DNA of 64,000 nt from UBA9926 sp038131595 (GTDB lineage: Bacteria > Pseudomonadota > Gammaproteobacteria > Pseudomonadales > Azotimanducaceae), in contig JAYPPR010000003.1 in assembly GCA_038131595.1 (NCBI GenBank), positions 124,001-188,000 on the forward strand, given 5' to 3'. Numbering within the stretch: position 1 is the first letter of the stretch; each line of letters starts with the position of its first letter. Positions 26,573-35,498 of this stretch are shown here, piece after piece. The translations under genes were made by a program, and so were the position numbers. The notes beneath the pieces are model-generated. The model was not told where the DNA came from, made no database searches, and worked only from the letters and a program-made list of their open reading frames with translations.

Positions 26573-27154
26573 TTGGCCAATCTCTCGGTCATTCCCCGAT
26601 CCATCCGGCTCATCACACTGGTGTGCTGTCTTGGGCCTGCAGAGGCGAGTGAACCAAACTCCCGCGACGCTAATGCCAACCCAGATAGCGCTAGCGCGCA
26701 GAGACTGACTGACGCGCAAGCGCTCAGCGAGATGCGCGCGGTAGTCGAGCAAGTGGAATACCCAGCACTTATTTCGATTGACGAGACCGGACAGCCCAGA
26801 GCCCGAACGGTTGATGCCTTTACACCGGACGATAACTGGGTAGTTTGGGTGGCAACCAAGCCAAACACTCGAAAAGTGGCTCAGATACGCGAGCGCCCAG
26901 CGGTGACGCTCTATTATTTCGATGTCGCGAACCGCAACTACGTGACAGTGATGGGTACGGCTGAACTAGTCGGTGATGACCAAGTCAAAAGTCGGATGCG
27001 AAGGGATAGCGACCACGCTGGACTGTATCCTGACTTCCCCCACGACTACCTTTTGATCAAGATCACGCCTTCTATCATCGAAGGGCTCATTCCCAGTTAC
27101 AGAGGCGATCCATCCAACTGGGCGCCCTTCAGGGTGGACTTAACCGACGGGTGA
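26573..27154 (+). CDS. Pyridoxamine 5'-phosphate oxidase-like (PPOX/FMN-binding split barrel) protein with N-terminal leader
   Basis: 193 residues from a TTG start with a weak AGGA upstream. The body has the split-barrel pattern of general-stress/PPOX proteins: YPALISIDETGQPRARTV, VWVATKPNTRKVAQI, AVTLYYFDV and VTVMGTAELVGD, ending with LLIKITPSIIEGL. Such proteins bind FMN or F420 and reduce or shelter small substrates. The first ~26 residues (basic, then LITLVCCLG, then A-E-A-S) look like a signal peptide, unusual for the family; if translation starts later the leader would vanish, so the start matters. It overlaps the convergent PQQ gene by 15 bases at the 3' end. Confidence 0.75.
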   Translation: MANLSVIPRSIRLITLVCCLGPAEASEPNSRDANANPDSASAQRLTDAQALSEMRAVVEQVEYPALISIDETGQPRARTVDAFTPDDNWVVWVATKPNTRKVAQIRERPAVTLYYFDVANRNYVTVMGTAELVGDDQVKSRMRRDSDHAGLYPDFPHDYLLIKITPSIIEGLIPSYRGDPSNWAPFRVDLTDG

Positions 27155-28237
27155 ATCGGACCGCTCAATTTTGATGATGGAACCGTTATCCGAATCAGTG
27201 AGTAGGTAAAGAGCGCCCTGATCATCCTCTACAATCGCTCTGATCCGCGCTTCAAATTCAGAAAACAAGGATTCCTCCAGCGTCGCTCCAAACTCGTCAG
27301 TGGTAACCCGCTTCACGTCCTGATCCACCAACGTGCTGATGAAGAGTTGACCTTGCCACTTTGGGAACTGTTCTCCCTGGTAAATCAGTAAATGTGACGG
27401 GCCGATACTGGGTGTGAAGTAAAGGGCGGGGTCTGTGATGCCTTCATACGAGGTGAGCGGGCTGATTTTTGCGCCTGAATAGTTGATGCCAAAGCTCGTG
27501 GCCGGCCATCCGTAGTTTGCGCCTGGAGAAACGCGGTTTAGCTCATCGCCGCCACGGGGCCCATGCTCATGCATCCAAATGGTCCCAGTGTTTGGATCGA
27601 CGGCAAGGCCCTGGGGGTTTCTGTGCCCAAGACTGTAGAGATAAGGGAACCCCTGTTCAGCCATGGGGTTGTTGGCTGCCGGCTTGCCCTCATCAGTCAT
27701 GCGCAAGACTTTTCCTAACTGGCTCGCTGGATCCTGAGGGGCCTCGCGGTACTCAAAGCCGTCTCCGGTGGTTAGAAGTAATGTGCCATCCTCGAGCCAC
27801 GCAAGTTTGCCGCCGTAATGCGCTGGGGTATCTTTGTCTGGAGAGACTCGGAATATGCGCGTCATATCGATTAGTTGATTGTCGTTGAGCGTGCCCGAAT
27901 AGATGGCTGTGCCATTTGCATCAGGCGTTCCGTCTGCGAGTGCAAGATAGACCCGTTTATTCTCTGTGAATTGAGGGTGCAGGCTAAGATCAAAATATCC
28001 CCCCTGGCTTGCGACATAGGTGGCGGGGCCGCCAGAGACGGGTGTCGTCGCGCCCGTGTTGAGATCCATCAGTAAAAGGTCGCCCGCTCGGGTGGCGATC
28101 AACCCGCTGCTCGGTGCGACTTGCACCATGGACCAAGGGTAGTTGAGTCCAGTCGCCAGAGTGGTCGCTTGATAGTCGGCTCGGACGGTTTCGATCGCAC
28201 CGAGACAGGTGATGAGTAAAGTAAGAATAATGCGCAC
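27140..28237 (-). CDS. Soluble PQQ-dependent sugar (aldose) dehydrogenase, exported
   Basis: About 365 residues. The GTG at 28237 is chosen because AAGGAGG sits five bases before it and it opens directly into a signal peptide (RIILTLLITCLGAIETVRA). Mature motifs of the glucose/sorbosone dehydrogenase six-bladed propeller are present: GLNYPWSMV, GGYFDLSLHPQF, LYSLGHRNPQGLAVDP, WMHEHGPRGGDELN and GANYGWPATSFG. The family oxidises aldoses in the periplasm with PQQ and passes electrons to the respiratory chain. No PQQ synthesis genes occur here, so cofactor must come from elsewhere. Resembles E. coli YliI/Asd. Confidence 0.88.
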   Translation of the reverse strand: MRIILTLLITCLGAIETVRADYQATTLATGLNYPWSMVQVAPSSGLIATRAGDLLLMDLNTGATTPVSGGPATYVASQGGYFDLSLHPQFTENKRVYLALADGTPDANGTAIYSGTLNDNQLIDMTRIFRVSPDKDTPAHYGGKLAWLEDGTLLLTTGDGFEYREAPQDPASQLGKVLRMTDEGKPAANNPMAEQGFPYLYSLGHRNPQGLAVDPNTGTIWMHEHGPRGGDELNRVSPGANYGWPATSFGINYSGAKISPLTSYEGITDPALYFTPSIGPSHLLIYQGEQFPKWQGQLFISTLVDQDVKRVTTDEFGATLEESLFSEFEARIRAIVEDDQGALYLLTDSDNGSIIKIERSDSPVG

Positions 28238-28351
28238 AGCGGCCTCCTTATTAGCGGTGCAAGTATACCGACTAGGATAACAATCTGCCTCTGCATCCTG
28301 GTGTTGATCCCCCTTAGAGCCATAGTGGCTTGGTGTAGGGGGCAAAGTTCG

Positions 28352-28380
28352 TTGGTAATTCACTTTGATTTTTCTATACT
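28352..28380 (+). promoter_or_regulatory. Probable sigma70 promoter for the small membrane protein
   Basis: TTGGTA (28352-28357), a 17-base spacer and TATACT (28375-28380) lie 36 bases before the ATG at 28416. Good spacing and a strong -10 box. Confidence 0.5.
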
Positions 28381-28415
28381 GCGTTGCGTTGCCAAGGATC
28401 AAACAAGGACAGGAA

Positions 28416-28871
28416 ATGAAAACCATAGGCGCATTCGTGGTTGCAGCCATCGGCGGATACTTAATTGCAGCCGTCATGGTGTCCTGGGTCAATATGCAAT
28501 CGATTGTTGATTTGGGCTTCGAGATAACCGTCGCTCAACGGCTCGACACCATCACTCACGATGTGATGTCGCTCGGCATGACCTATTTGCCGCTCATGAC
28601 CATTGCACTGCTGATTGGGTTCCTCGTTGCCGCAGGAATTATTCGTCTGAAACCCTCACTTGCGTTTATTGGCTATATCCTTGCCGGTTTCGCCGCCGTA
28701 GTGGCGCTGCACGTCATCATGAAAGCGGTACTTGGACTAACGGGCATCGCAGCAGTGCGTGGGCCACTAGGGTTAGTATCGCAGGGGTTGGCAGGCGCAT
28801 TCGCGGGATGGATCTTTTTCAGAATCAAACTGGGCGCACCTATCGCCGCAAGGGATGATAACGCCCAATAA
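28416..28871 (+). CDS. Four-span integral membrane protein of unknown function
   Basis: 151 residues from ATG 28416, preceded by AAGGAC at five bases; an upstream in-frame ATG at 28365 precedes the promoter-like element and is rejected. Four hydrophobic segments are visible at roughly residues 3-25, 55-77, 82-106 and 117-137, with a hydrophilic C-terminal tail (AARDDNAQ). No cysteine, metal or transporter motif stands out and I do not recognise the family. It is isolated between a divergent PQQ dehydrogenase and a convergent ClpP. Confidence 0.72.
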   Translation: MKTIGAFVVAAIGGYLIAAVMVSWVNMQSIVDLGFEITVAQRLDTITHDVMSLGMTYLPLMTIALLIGFLVAAGIIRLKPSLAFIGYILAGFAAVVALHVIMKAVLGLTGIAAVRGPLGLVSQGLAGAFAGWIFFRIKLGAPIAARDDNAQ

Positions 28872-28977
28872 ACGCGGGGCCGTCATAGCAGACTTTAAAC
28901 GAAACACGTCTCGTTGCTATCGATCCCGTCCGACTTCGTCGCAGCGCCAGGCGAGGGAGCTGACGCCCGGCCCTGCT

Positions 28978-29556
28978 TTATTTGATCTCGTCAATGGATG
29001 AGATAATCGCTCCGACGATGCCGTATTCGATGGCCTCTTCCGCACTCATCCAATAATCTCGATCCGTATCCTGCTCGACTCGCTCAATCGGTTGCCCTGT
29101 TTCGTTTGCGATAATTTGGTTAATCCGTTGTTTCGTTTTTAGGATTTCTTCCATTTGAATCTTGATGTCGGTGGCATCGCCTCTTGAACCACCTGACGGC
29201 TGATGCACGAGATAACGAGTATTGGGTAGCGAATAGCGATTTTCTTTTTTCGCCGCCAAATAGATGTTGGTGGCGGCGCTGGCGACCCATCCTGTGCCCA
29301 CGACGCGCACAGTGGGCCTAATAAACTTAATCATGTCGTAGATCACGTCCCCAGATTCCACGTGACCGCCGGGCGAGCTGATGTAAATCGTAATCGGATC
29401 ATCATTGTCTTCCGAAAGCGCTAGGAGTTGCTGGGCAACGCTCTTCGCCAGCTTCTCGTTGATGCCCCCAAAGATCGAAATCGATCGTGACTTAAAGAGC
29501 TTCTCCTCCATAAGTCCGTTGGGTCGTGCTTGCGCTTCTTCTTTTGAGTCAGACAT
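28978..29556 (-). CDS. ClpP-type serine protease subunit, divergent paralogue
   Basis: 192 residues covering the ClpP fold. The catalytic triad can be placed: Ser in GWVASAATNIYLA, His in YLVHQPSGG, Asp in DTDRDYWMSAEEA. The segment ISSPGGHVESGDVIYD is the handle and substrate strand. It differs from housekeeping ClpP, which has ASMG around the serine; here Met-Gly is replaced by Ala-Ala. No clpX, tig or lon is adjacent, unlike the usual clpP locus. It is probably a second ClpP whose partner ATPase and role are unknown. No propeptide is evident. Confidence 0.85.
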   Translation of the reverse strand: MSDSKEEAQARPNGLMEEKLFKSRSISIFGGINEKLAKSVAQQLLALSEDNDDPITIYISSPGGHVESGDVIYDMIKFIRPTVRVVGTGWVASAATNIYLAAKKENRYSLPNTRYLVHQPSGGSRGDATDIKIQMEEILKTKQRINQIIANETGQPIERVEQDTDRDYWMSAEEAIEYGIVGAIISSIDEIK

Positions 29557-29790
29557 GAGGTCCTCGATTAAATGTTGGAGACAATCAATCCGGTCGCTGG
29601 CTTGTCAGGATGCCCGGGAAAGGCCATGACTTGCCACGGTTTGTTAATAGGGGCGAAGCATACCAAGTGGTTGCCCAACTCGCCACGGCTCACATGGAAT
29701 TGGGCACGCCACCGGCTATTGCCAACTGGCCTTTAGGGACGTGATAGCATGCTTGCTACGCCAACAAATGATTGTACGAGGAGAGAGAGT

Positions 29791-30807
29791 GTGTCGCTCA
29801 AGTTAGGTCTTCAATTAGGGTATTGGGGTGCCGGGCCAGACCCGCGGGTCGTTGGACTAGCGCAGGAAGCGGAAAAGTTGGGTTTTGATGCAGTTTTCAC
29901 TGCGGAGGCTTGGGGGTCAGACGTCTTTACCCCGCTCGCTTGGATTGGCGCACATACCGAAAGAATCCGCTTAGGCACAGGAGTGGCTCAACTCTCCGCT
30001 AGAACCCCCACTGCGACAGCGATGGCGGCCCTCACCTTAGATCATTTGTCCAAGGGACGCGTGATTCTTGGGCTCGGGGTTTCGGGACCTCAGGTGGTAG
30101 AAGGTTGGTACGGCGGGCCGTTCGCGAAGCCATTATCCAGAACACGAGAGTACGTCGATATTATTCGTCAGGTGCTCGCTCGCGAGGCGCCGGTATCCAA
30201 CCCCGGACCGCATTATCCTTTGCCATACACTGGGGAGGGCGCATGGGGGCTTGGCAAATCGTTGAAGCCCATCACTCATCCGCTACGGGCTGACCTGCCG
30301 ATTTTTCTAGGTGCCGAGGGGCCAAAGAACGTCACCATGACAGCAGAAATCGCGGATGGATGGTTGCCGCTTTATTACTCTCCCTACCGCCAAGAGGTTT
30401 ATGCGGATCAAATCAGCCAGCGACCGCCGCACTTTGAAATCATGCAAGGACTGACGATCAAAGTGACCGACGATATTGAAGCTGGACTGCAGTCCGTGAA
30501 AGAAGGACTCGCGCTGTATGTCGGCGGGATGGGAGCCGAAAGCCGCAATTTCCATAATGAATTGATGGCCAGAATGGGCTTTGAGGCTGAGGCGAAGGAA
30601 ATTCAATCGCTCTTCTTGTCTGGGCGCAAGGACGAGGCCGTTGCCGCGGTGCCGACTCAATTTGCAGACGAGATTTCTCTCGTCGGCCCTATTGAGCGCA
30701 TTAAGGAGCGACTCGAGGCCTGGAAGTCATCGCCAGTAACCTCACTGCTGATTAGTACACGTGATGTGAACCAGTTACGTCAGGTCGCAGAGTTGGTGCT
30801 TGGCTAG
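29791..30807 (+). CDS. Luciferase-like (LLM class) oxidoreductase, F420-type
   Basis: About 338 residues from GTG 29791, which has GGAG seven bases upstream; an ATG at 29749 would add 14 unmatched residues. Family features are LQLGYWGAGPDP, FTAEAWGSDVFTPLAWI, IRLGTGVAQLSARTPT and GLGVSGPQVVEGWYG with FAKPLSRTREYV, then ADGWLPLYY. These resemble mycobacterial F420-dependent dehydrogenases; FMN use is possible. It shares its core motifs with the gene at 43872. Followed after 15 bases by a GNAT-like gene. Confidence 0.82.
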   Translation: MSLKLGLQLGYWGAGPDPRVVGLAQEAEKLGFDAVFTAEAWGSDVFTPLAWIGAHTERIRLGTGVAQLSARTPTATAMAALTLDHLSKGRVILGLGVSGPQVVEGWYGGPFAKPLSRTREYVDIIRQVLAREAPVSNPGPHYPLPYTGEGAWGLGKSLKPITHPLRADLPIFLGAEGPKNVTMTAEIADGWLPLYYSPYRQEVYADQISQRPPHFEIMQGLTIKVTDDIEAGLQSVKEGLALYVGGMGAESRNFHNELMARMGFEAEAKEIQSLFLSGRKDEAVAAVPTQFADEISLVGPIERIKERLEAWKSSPVTSLLISTRDVNQLRQVAELVLG

Positions 30808-30822
30808 ATCGCGCTTCGGCCC

Positions 30823-31293
30823 ATGACGCTACCGCTTGGATTGAGGCGAGCGACGCATGAGGATGGGGGCACCATCACGCGCGCGTCGGGTGGCTGGCCC
30901 GCGTGCATGACCCAGAGGCCGTGGCGACAGTGGCTCGCCTCAGACGCGCACTTCGTCTACCTCCTCGAGCAAGACCGGCTGGAAGGTTGCCTCGCGATGA
31001 CCCCAAGCGAGTCGTTCATGTCGGGTCGCCAGGCCGTTGAATTGCTAGTTTGGTATATCACCGCTGCGTCTCGTGACCAGCGATGGGGCAGGAAACTGCT
31101 GGTTCACGGTATTTCAGGGGCGCGAAGATTGGCAGGTGATGACCTAGTTTGCTGGATCCACGAGGCCGATAAAGCCAGCAGTGCAGAATTGCTCCGGCAT
31201 GGTTTCAAGTGTCAGATGCAACGTGAGACATTCATTGGTCAAGATCTGAGACGCGAAGAAGGGTGGCTGCTCGATATATCGGGTTATTTTTGA
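30823..31293 (+). CDS. GNAT-like acetyltransferase
   Basis: 156 residues. The fold is suggested by a central strand (AVELLVWYITAASRDQRWG) followed by RKLLVHGISGARRL, in the place of the acetyl-CoA loop and helix, and a C-terminal strand ending HGFKCQMQRETFIG. The glycine signature is degenerate, so catalytic activity is uncertain. Directly downstream of the LLM oxidoreductase and probably co-transcribed. Confidence 0.55.
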   Translation: MTLPLGLRRATHEDGGTITRASGGWPACMTQRPWRQWLASDAHFVYLLEQDRLEGCLAMTPSESFMSGRQAVELLVWYITAASRDQRWGRKLLVHGISGARRLAGDDLVCWIHEADKASSAELLRHGFKCQMQRETFIGQDLRREEGWLLDISGYF

Positions 31294-31326
31294 GTAACGG
31301 CCCGCTTAGGTTGAGACTCGGCCCGA

Positions 31327-31995
31327 TTAAATCGATTGATAGATTTTGACTTCGTTGAATGTTTTTTGTTCATCGAGATCTGGCCAGGTCGTCGCTGTTT
31401 CATGGCCGATCAGCGCGTAGTTAGGGTGAGCGAAATTTTTGATCCGTGAATCTGCGAGGAGAATACGGGTTGCATGGTTAGGCAGTAGATCAAGTAGCGG
31501 TAGATTGTCTCGATCGTAGAGCACGTCAGCGGCTACTAATAGGTCGGCAACCCCGTCGATGTGTCGAAGGTCCTCGCATATTTCTAATTCAACATCATTG
31601 ATCTCAGCGTTTACTTGACACGCGAGTCTCGCGTCATCGTCGAGATCACAGCAGATCACTCGAGACGCACCTGCGATTTTTGCAGCAATACCCACGACGC
31701 CCGAGCCAGCGCCGAAGTCAACGATGGCTCGATCGCGAACGAGATCAGGTTCTGTTAGCAGAAGGCGAGCAAGCACCTGACCGCTTGCCCAGCAGAATGC
31801 CCAGTAGGCCGGCTGGTTCAGTACGGCCAGCATCTCATCGTGCGCAAGCGGCCCTTGCGGCAAGTCACTCTGTAATAGGGCAAGCTCGATGCTCGGACAA
31901 AGCGGCAGCGCTGCCTGCTCAAGGTGGCAACTAGGCAGGGTCGCTTTAAGGCGAGCGTCGAGTGCAGCGCGGATTGATGAATGCTGATTAGCCAT
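31327..31995 (-). CDS. Class I SAM methyltransferase, METTL20/ETFB lysine methyltransferase-like
   Basis: About 222 residues from ATG 31995 (an ATG at 32103 is possible). SAM-binding motif I is VDFGAGSGVVGIAA, the acidic loop is VICCDLDDD, and the post-II motif is LLVAADVLYDRDN. A D-x-x-Y after strand 4 is characteristic of the METTL20/METTL21 family of protein lysine methyltransferases, whose bacterial members modify electron-transfer flavoprotein beta. Given the number of acyl-CoA dehydrogenases nearby, ETF is an attractive but unproven target. Confidence 0.68.
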   Translation of the reverse strand: MANQHSSIRAALDARLKATLPSCHLEQAALPLCPSIELALLQSDLPQGPLAHDEMLAVLNQPAYWAFCWASGQVLARLLLTEPDLVRDRAIVDFGAGSGVVGIAAKIAGASRVICCDLDDDARLACQVNAEINDVELEICEDLRHIDGVADLLVAADVLYDRDNLPLLDLLPNHATRILLADSRIKNFAHPNYALIGHETATTWPDLDEQKTFNEVKIYQSI

Positions 31996-32213
31996 AACGC
32001 CCGATTTTGACAGGTCAGCAGGATGAAGGGGATAGGCCCCTCTAGTTTGAAGAGAGGATGCCCACTTGCCTCTCTCGTGCTGGCTTGCTATTCGCTCGCC
32101 CATGGCGTTTAGTGAGAAAAATAGCTTGAGGCCTCTTAACAGCGTCGTCGTTGCGCAGCGGATATATAGGCTTCAAGACCATTACCAGCGTGCTCAACCA
32201 GGAGGGATAGGAT

Positions 32214-33443
32214 ATGGCCATTGATTTCACATTCAGCCAAGACGTTGAAGATGCTCGTTTGATGATGCGACAGTTTCTTCACGAGACGGTCAAGCCGGCT
32301 TTTGCCGCAATGAGCGAGAACAAAGAAGCAACCCGTGATGACTGGTCTAAATTAGTGAAGTCATTGCGGCAGCAGGCGAAAGCCGAAGGTTATTGGCTGC
32401 CACATATGCCGCAAGAGGTGGGCGGTATGGGGCTTGGGGTGACCGCACTTGCCGCTGTGTCAGCGGAAGCTGCCAAGGTGCCCATGGGGCCCTATATCAT
32501 CAACGCCCAAGCGCCGGATGAGGGGAATATGCATACCCTTTATCACTTCGCGACCGACTATCAGCGAGAACATTTCTTGAAACCTTTGCTTGAGGGGACT
32601 GCGCGGTCGTGCTTTTCGATGACTGAGCCTGAGGTGGCAGGTTCAGATCCCACATTGATTCAAACGACGGCCGTTGAAGATGGCGATGAGTGGGTCATTA
32701 ACGGACACAAATGGTTTACCTCTGGAGCTCAAGGCGCCGATTTCGCCATTGTGATCGCGAGAACAGACCCTGATGCGGATATCCCTCAAGCAAGAAACAG
32801 TGCGTTCATCGTCCCAACCAATAGTCCTGGATTTGAGATCGTAAGGGACGTGGAAACCATGGGGGGGCGGCACAATCACCCAGAGGTTAAATACAATGGC
32901 GTCCGTGTCCCTAAGACGCATCTGCTTGGCGAGCGTGGCGGGGGTCACAAGCTCGGACAAGTTCGATTGGGACCAGCGCGACTCGCTCATTGCATGCGTT
33001 GGATTGGTCAGATCGAAATGGCGCTCGAGATGTTGATTAAACGAGCCCAGTCACGGTTTTCTCATGGCAGCTACCTGTCAGAAAAGCAAAGCATTCAATG
33101 GATGATGTCTGATTCGGCGATGGAACTTTACGCGGCGAAGCTCATGGTGCTGCACGCAGCGTACAAAATTGAACACAAGATGGAGTTCAAACAAGAGGTG
33201 TCCATGGCCAAACATCACGTGGCGAATACGCTTTGGCGAGTGGTCGACAGAGCGATGCAAGTTCATGGGGCCCTTGGGTATTCGACCGATACGCCGCTCG
33301 CGGGAATGATGCAGCAAGCGAGATGGGCAAGGCTTGCTGATGGCGCCGATGAGGTTCACCAAATGCGAATCGCCGAACTGCTGATGCGGACTTTCAATGA
33401 AGACGGCAGCATCAACCAAGCGGTGGGGGGGTTGCCGCTTTGA
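32214..33443 (+). CDS. Acyl-CoA dehydrogenase (ACAD10/11-like)
   Basis: 409 residues. Flavin-binding segments are CFSMTEPEVAGSDPT and VINGHKWFTSGAQGA; the C-terminal ACAD helices contain QVHGALGYSTDTPLAGM and RLADGADEVHQMRIAEL, the latter placing the C-terminal acyl-CoA dehydrogenase motif. It oxidises an acyl-CoA to the 2-enoyl-CoA and passes electrons to ETF. AGGAGGG precedes the ATG. The stop overlaps the TTG start of the M28 peptidase, giving a coupled three-gene run. Confidence 0.92.
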   Translation: MAIDFTFSQDVEDARLMMRQFLHETVKPAFAAMSENKEATRDDWSKLVKSLRQQAKAEGYWLPHMPQEVGGMGLGVTALAAVSAEAAKVPMGPYIINAQAPDEGNMHTLYHFATDYQREHFLKPLLEGTARSCFSMTEPEVAGSDPTLIQTTAVEDGDEWVINGHKWFTSGAQGADFAIVIARTDPDADIPQARNSAFIVPTNSPGFEIVRDVETMGGRHNHPEVKYNGVRVPKTHLLGERGGGHKLGQVRLGPARLAHCMRWIGQIEMALEMLIKRAQSRFSHGSYLSEKQSIQWMMSDSAMELYAAKLMVLHAAYKIEHKMEFKQEVSMAKHHVANTLWRVVDRAMQVHGALGYSTDTPLAGMMQQARWARLADGADEVHQMRIAELLMRTFNEDGSINQAVGGLPL

Positions 33444-34801
33444 AGCTGGTTTTCATCTACTTCGCGCTCAGCATCCTTGCCCTTTGGAGTCCGCTAGCCC
33501 TCAGCGATCAGCGAGTCACGCCCAGCGAGTTACAGGGCCTTGCCGAGCAGGTATCGGCAACGCGGATCGAAAATGACATCCGTAGGTTGGCCGGATTTGG
33601 AACTCGCCACACCTTGTCTGAAACCGAATCGGATACAAGAGGCATTGGCGCTGCTCGTCGATGGATCAACGCGTCTTTTGAGACCATTTCACGTGAGTGC
33701 GGCGACTGCCTTCGTGTTTTAACGCAATCCAGAGTGATTAGCGGAGAGCGAAGAATTCCCGAGCCGACTGAGGTCGTCAACGTGATCGCGATTTTGCCGG
33801 CGCGTGTGCCAACGGACCGGTACGTGGTGATGTCCGGTGACATTGACTCAAGGGCATCAGACCCATTGGACGGCGTGAGTGATGCGCCAGGAGCCAATGA
33901 TAATGCTTCGGGAATGGCTGGAGCCATCGAGGCTGCGCGGGTGCTAAGTCAATATCGATTTGATGCCAATATCGTATTTGCCGGCTTGTCTGGCGAGGAG
34001 CAGGGGCTGTTCGGCGGACAAATAATGGCAGAGACAGCAAGAGATGAGGGCTGGTTCATTCAGGCTGTGCTCAATAACGACATGATTGGCAATATTCGTG
34101 GCCAAAATGGCGTGATCAACAATCGGTCAGTCAGAGTGTTTTCGGAGGCCACTCGACCCATTGAGACGCCAGAGGCTCGGCGCTGGAGACGATTTTTCGG
34201 AGGGGAAAACGATGGACCTTCTCGAAATCTCGCACGTTATATCGCCCATCTTGGAGAGACCCATTTACCCAACTTAGATGTGATGATGATCTATCGTTTG
34301 GATCGATTCGGACGGGGTGGTCACCATCGCCCCTTCAATGAGGTTGGGTTTCCGGCTGTGCGTATCATGGAGACTAATGAGCACTACCATCGCCAGCATC
34401 AGGATTTACGGGTTGAAAATGGCATCCGCTACGGCGACACCGTAGATTGGGTAGATTTTGACTACGCGCGGTCAGTGACTGGGCTGAACGTGATCACGCT
34501 GGCCGCATTGGCGACGGCGCCAGAGCCGCCCAGATCCGTGTCGCTGAGTGGTCAAGTGTCACCTGATACGACGCTCAAATGGGAGCGAGTGCCAGGTGCG
34601 GTGGGGTATGAGATTCACTGGCGTCTGACAACAGACGCGCACTGGCGCTGGTCCGTTCGAGTCGGCGATGTGACGGCCCACACGCTCAAGGATGTCGTCA
34701 TTGATAATTATCTCTTCGGAGTGTCTAGCATTGCCGAAGACGGCATGGCCTCTCCGGTCGTTTTTCCTGGGCCGATTGGAAGCGTTCGTTATGACCAGTA
34801 A
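33440..34801 (+). CDS. Exported M28-family peptidase with a C-terminal fibronectin-III-like domain
   Basis: 453 residues from a TTG that overlaps the previous stop. A hydrophobic leader (LVFIYFALSILALWSPLALS) indicates export. The two-zinc aminopeptidase core has GANDNASGMAGAIEAA (bridging Asp), LSGEEQGLFGG (catalytic Glu and ligand), NNDMIGN (Asp ligand) and NEHYHRQHQD (His ligand). The first ligand motif is normally H-x-D but here reads SGDIDSRAS, with Asp in place of His. The last ~90 residues form a beta-rich module typical of fibronectin type III. The enzyme would trim peptides in the periplasm or outside. Confidence 0.85.
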   Translation: MKLVFIYFALSILALWSPLALSDQRVTPSELQGLAEQVSATRIENDIRRLAGFGTRHTLSETESDTRGIGAARRWINASFETISRECGDCLRVLTQSRVISGERRIPEPTEVVNVIAILPARVPTDRYVVMSGDIDSRASDPLDGVSDAPGANDNASGMAGAIEAARVLSQYRFDANIVFAGLSGEEQGLFGGQIMAETARDEGWFIQAVLNNDMIGNIRGQNGVINNRSVRVFSEATRPIETPEARRWRRFFGGENDGPSRNLARYIAHLGETHLPNLDVMMIYRLDRFGRGGHHRPFNEVGFPAVRIMETNEHYHRQHQDLRVENGIRYGDTVDWVDFDYARSVTGLNVITLAALATAPEPPRSVSLSGQVSPDTTLKWERVPGAVGYEIHWRLTTDAHWRWSVRVGDVTAHTLKDVVIDNYLFGVSSIAEDGMASPVVFPGPIGSVRYDQ

Positions 34802-35462
34802 CAGTAGAGACAACGCGCAGGGGCAGCCGATTGATGAAGTTGGAGAATCCATAGGCCTGCTCGAGGGGATCAGAACAACCCGAGCCATTCGCAGACTGAA
34901 ACCAGACCCAGTGCCCATCGAACTCGTGAAGAAGGTCTGCGAGGCCGGCACCTTTGCGCCAAGTGGTGGCAATCGCCAACCCTGGATGTTCGTGGCCGTC
35001 ACCGATCCAGAAAAACGTGCGCAAATCGCCACGCTCTATCGTGAGGTGTTCGACGCCTATATTGCGCCTGCGGTCGAGGCCGCACGAGACCCTGGTTACC
35101 CCGAAGCAAAACGGAAAAACATGCGAGCCGCGATGTACTTGGCTGCGCATCTCCATGAAGCGCCCGTACACTTATTTGTTGCGGGCTGGACCCGCAGAGG
35201 TGCTCCTCAAAGTCAGGCGCTTTTTCCTGCCATTCAGAATGTGCTGCTCGCTTGTCGAGCGGTGGGTCTCGGCGCTTCGCTGACCACCGCACATCGTGGT
35301 CATGGTGAAGCGATTGACCAACTCATCGGGCTTGACCCGATTAAGACCCCCAGCATTGCACTGATTCCTATTGGTTGGCCTCGGGGACGATATGGAAAGC
35401 CCACGAGGCGGAGTATCGACACCTGTTTTTTTGTTGATTCCGCGACGCCAGTCAGTGAGTGA
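34791..35462 (+). CDS. Nitroreductase-family FMN oxidoreductase
   Basis: 223 residues from ATG 34791, overlapping the peptidase end by 11 bases. N-terminal TTRAIRRLKPDPVP with RxxR-type FMN-phosphate contacts and FAPSGGNRQPWMFVAVTD identify the fold; the helical region AIQNVLLACRAVGLGASLT and a C-terminal IPIGWPRGRYGKPTRRS complete it. It reduces nitro, quinone or enone substrates with NAD(P)H. The overlap makes it the third gene of the ACAD/peptidase run. Confidence 0.88.
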   Translation: MTSNSRDNAQGQPIDEVGESIGLLEGIRTTRAIRRLKPDPVPIELVKKVCEAGTFAPSGGNRQPWMFVAVTDPEKRAQIATLYREVFDAYIAPAVEAARDPGYPEAKRKNMRAAMYLAAHLHEAPVHLFVAGWTRRGAPQSQALFPAIQNVLLACRAVGLGASLTTAHRGHGEAIDQLIGLDPIKTPSIALIPIGWPRGRYGKPTRRSIDTCFFVDSATPVSE

Positions 35463-35498
35463 TCGGCTAGACGCGTGAAGCGCGGCTTCGGGCTGGCG

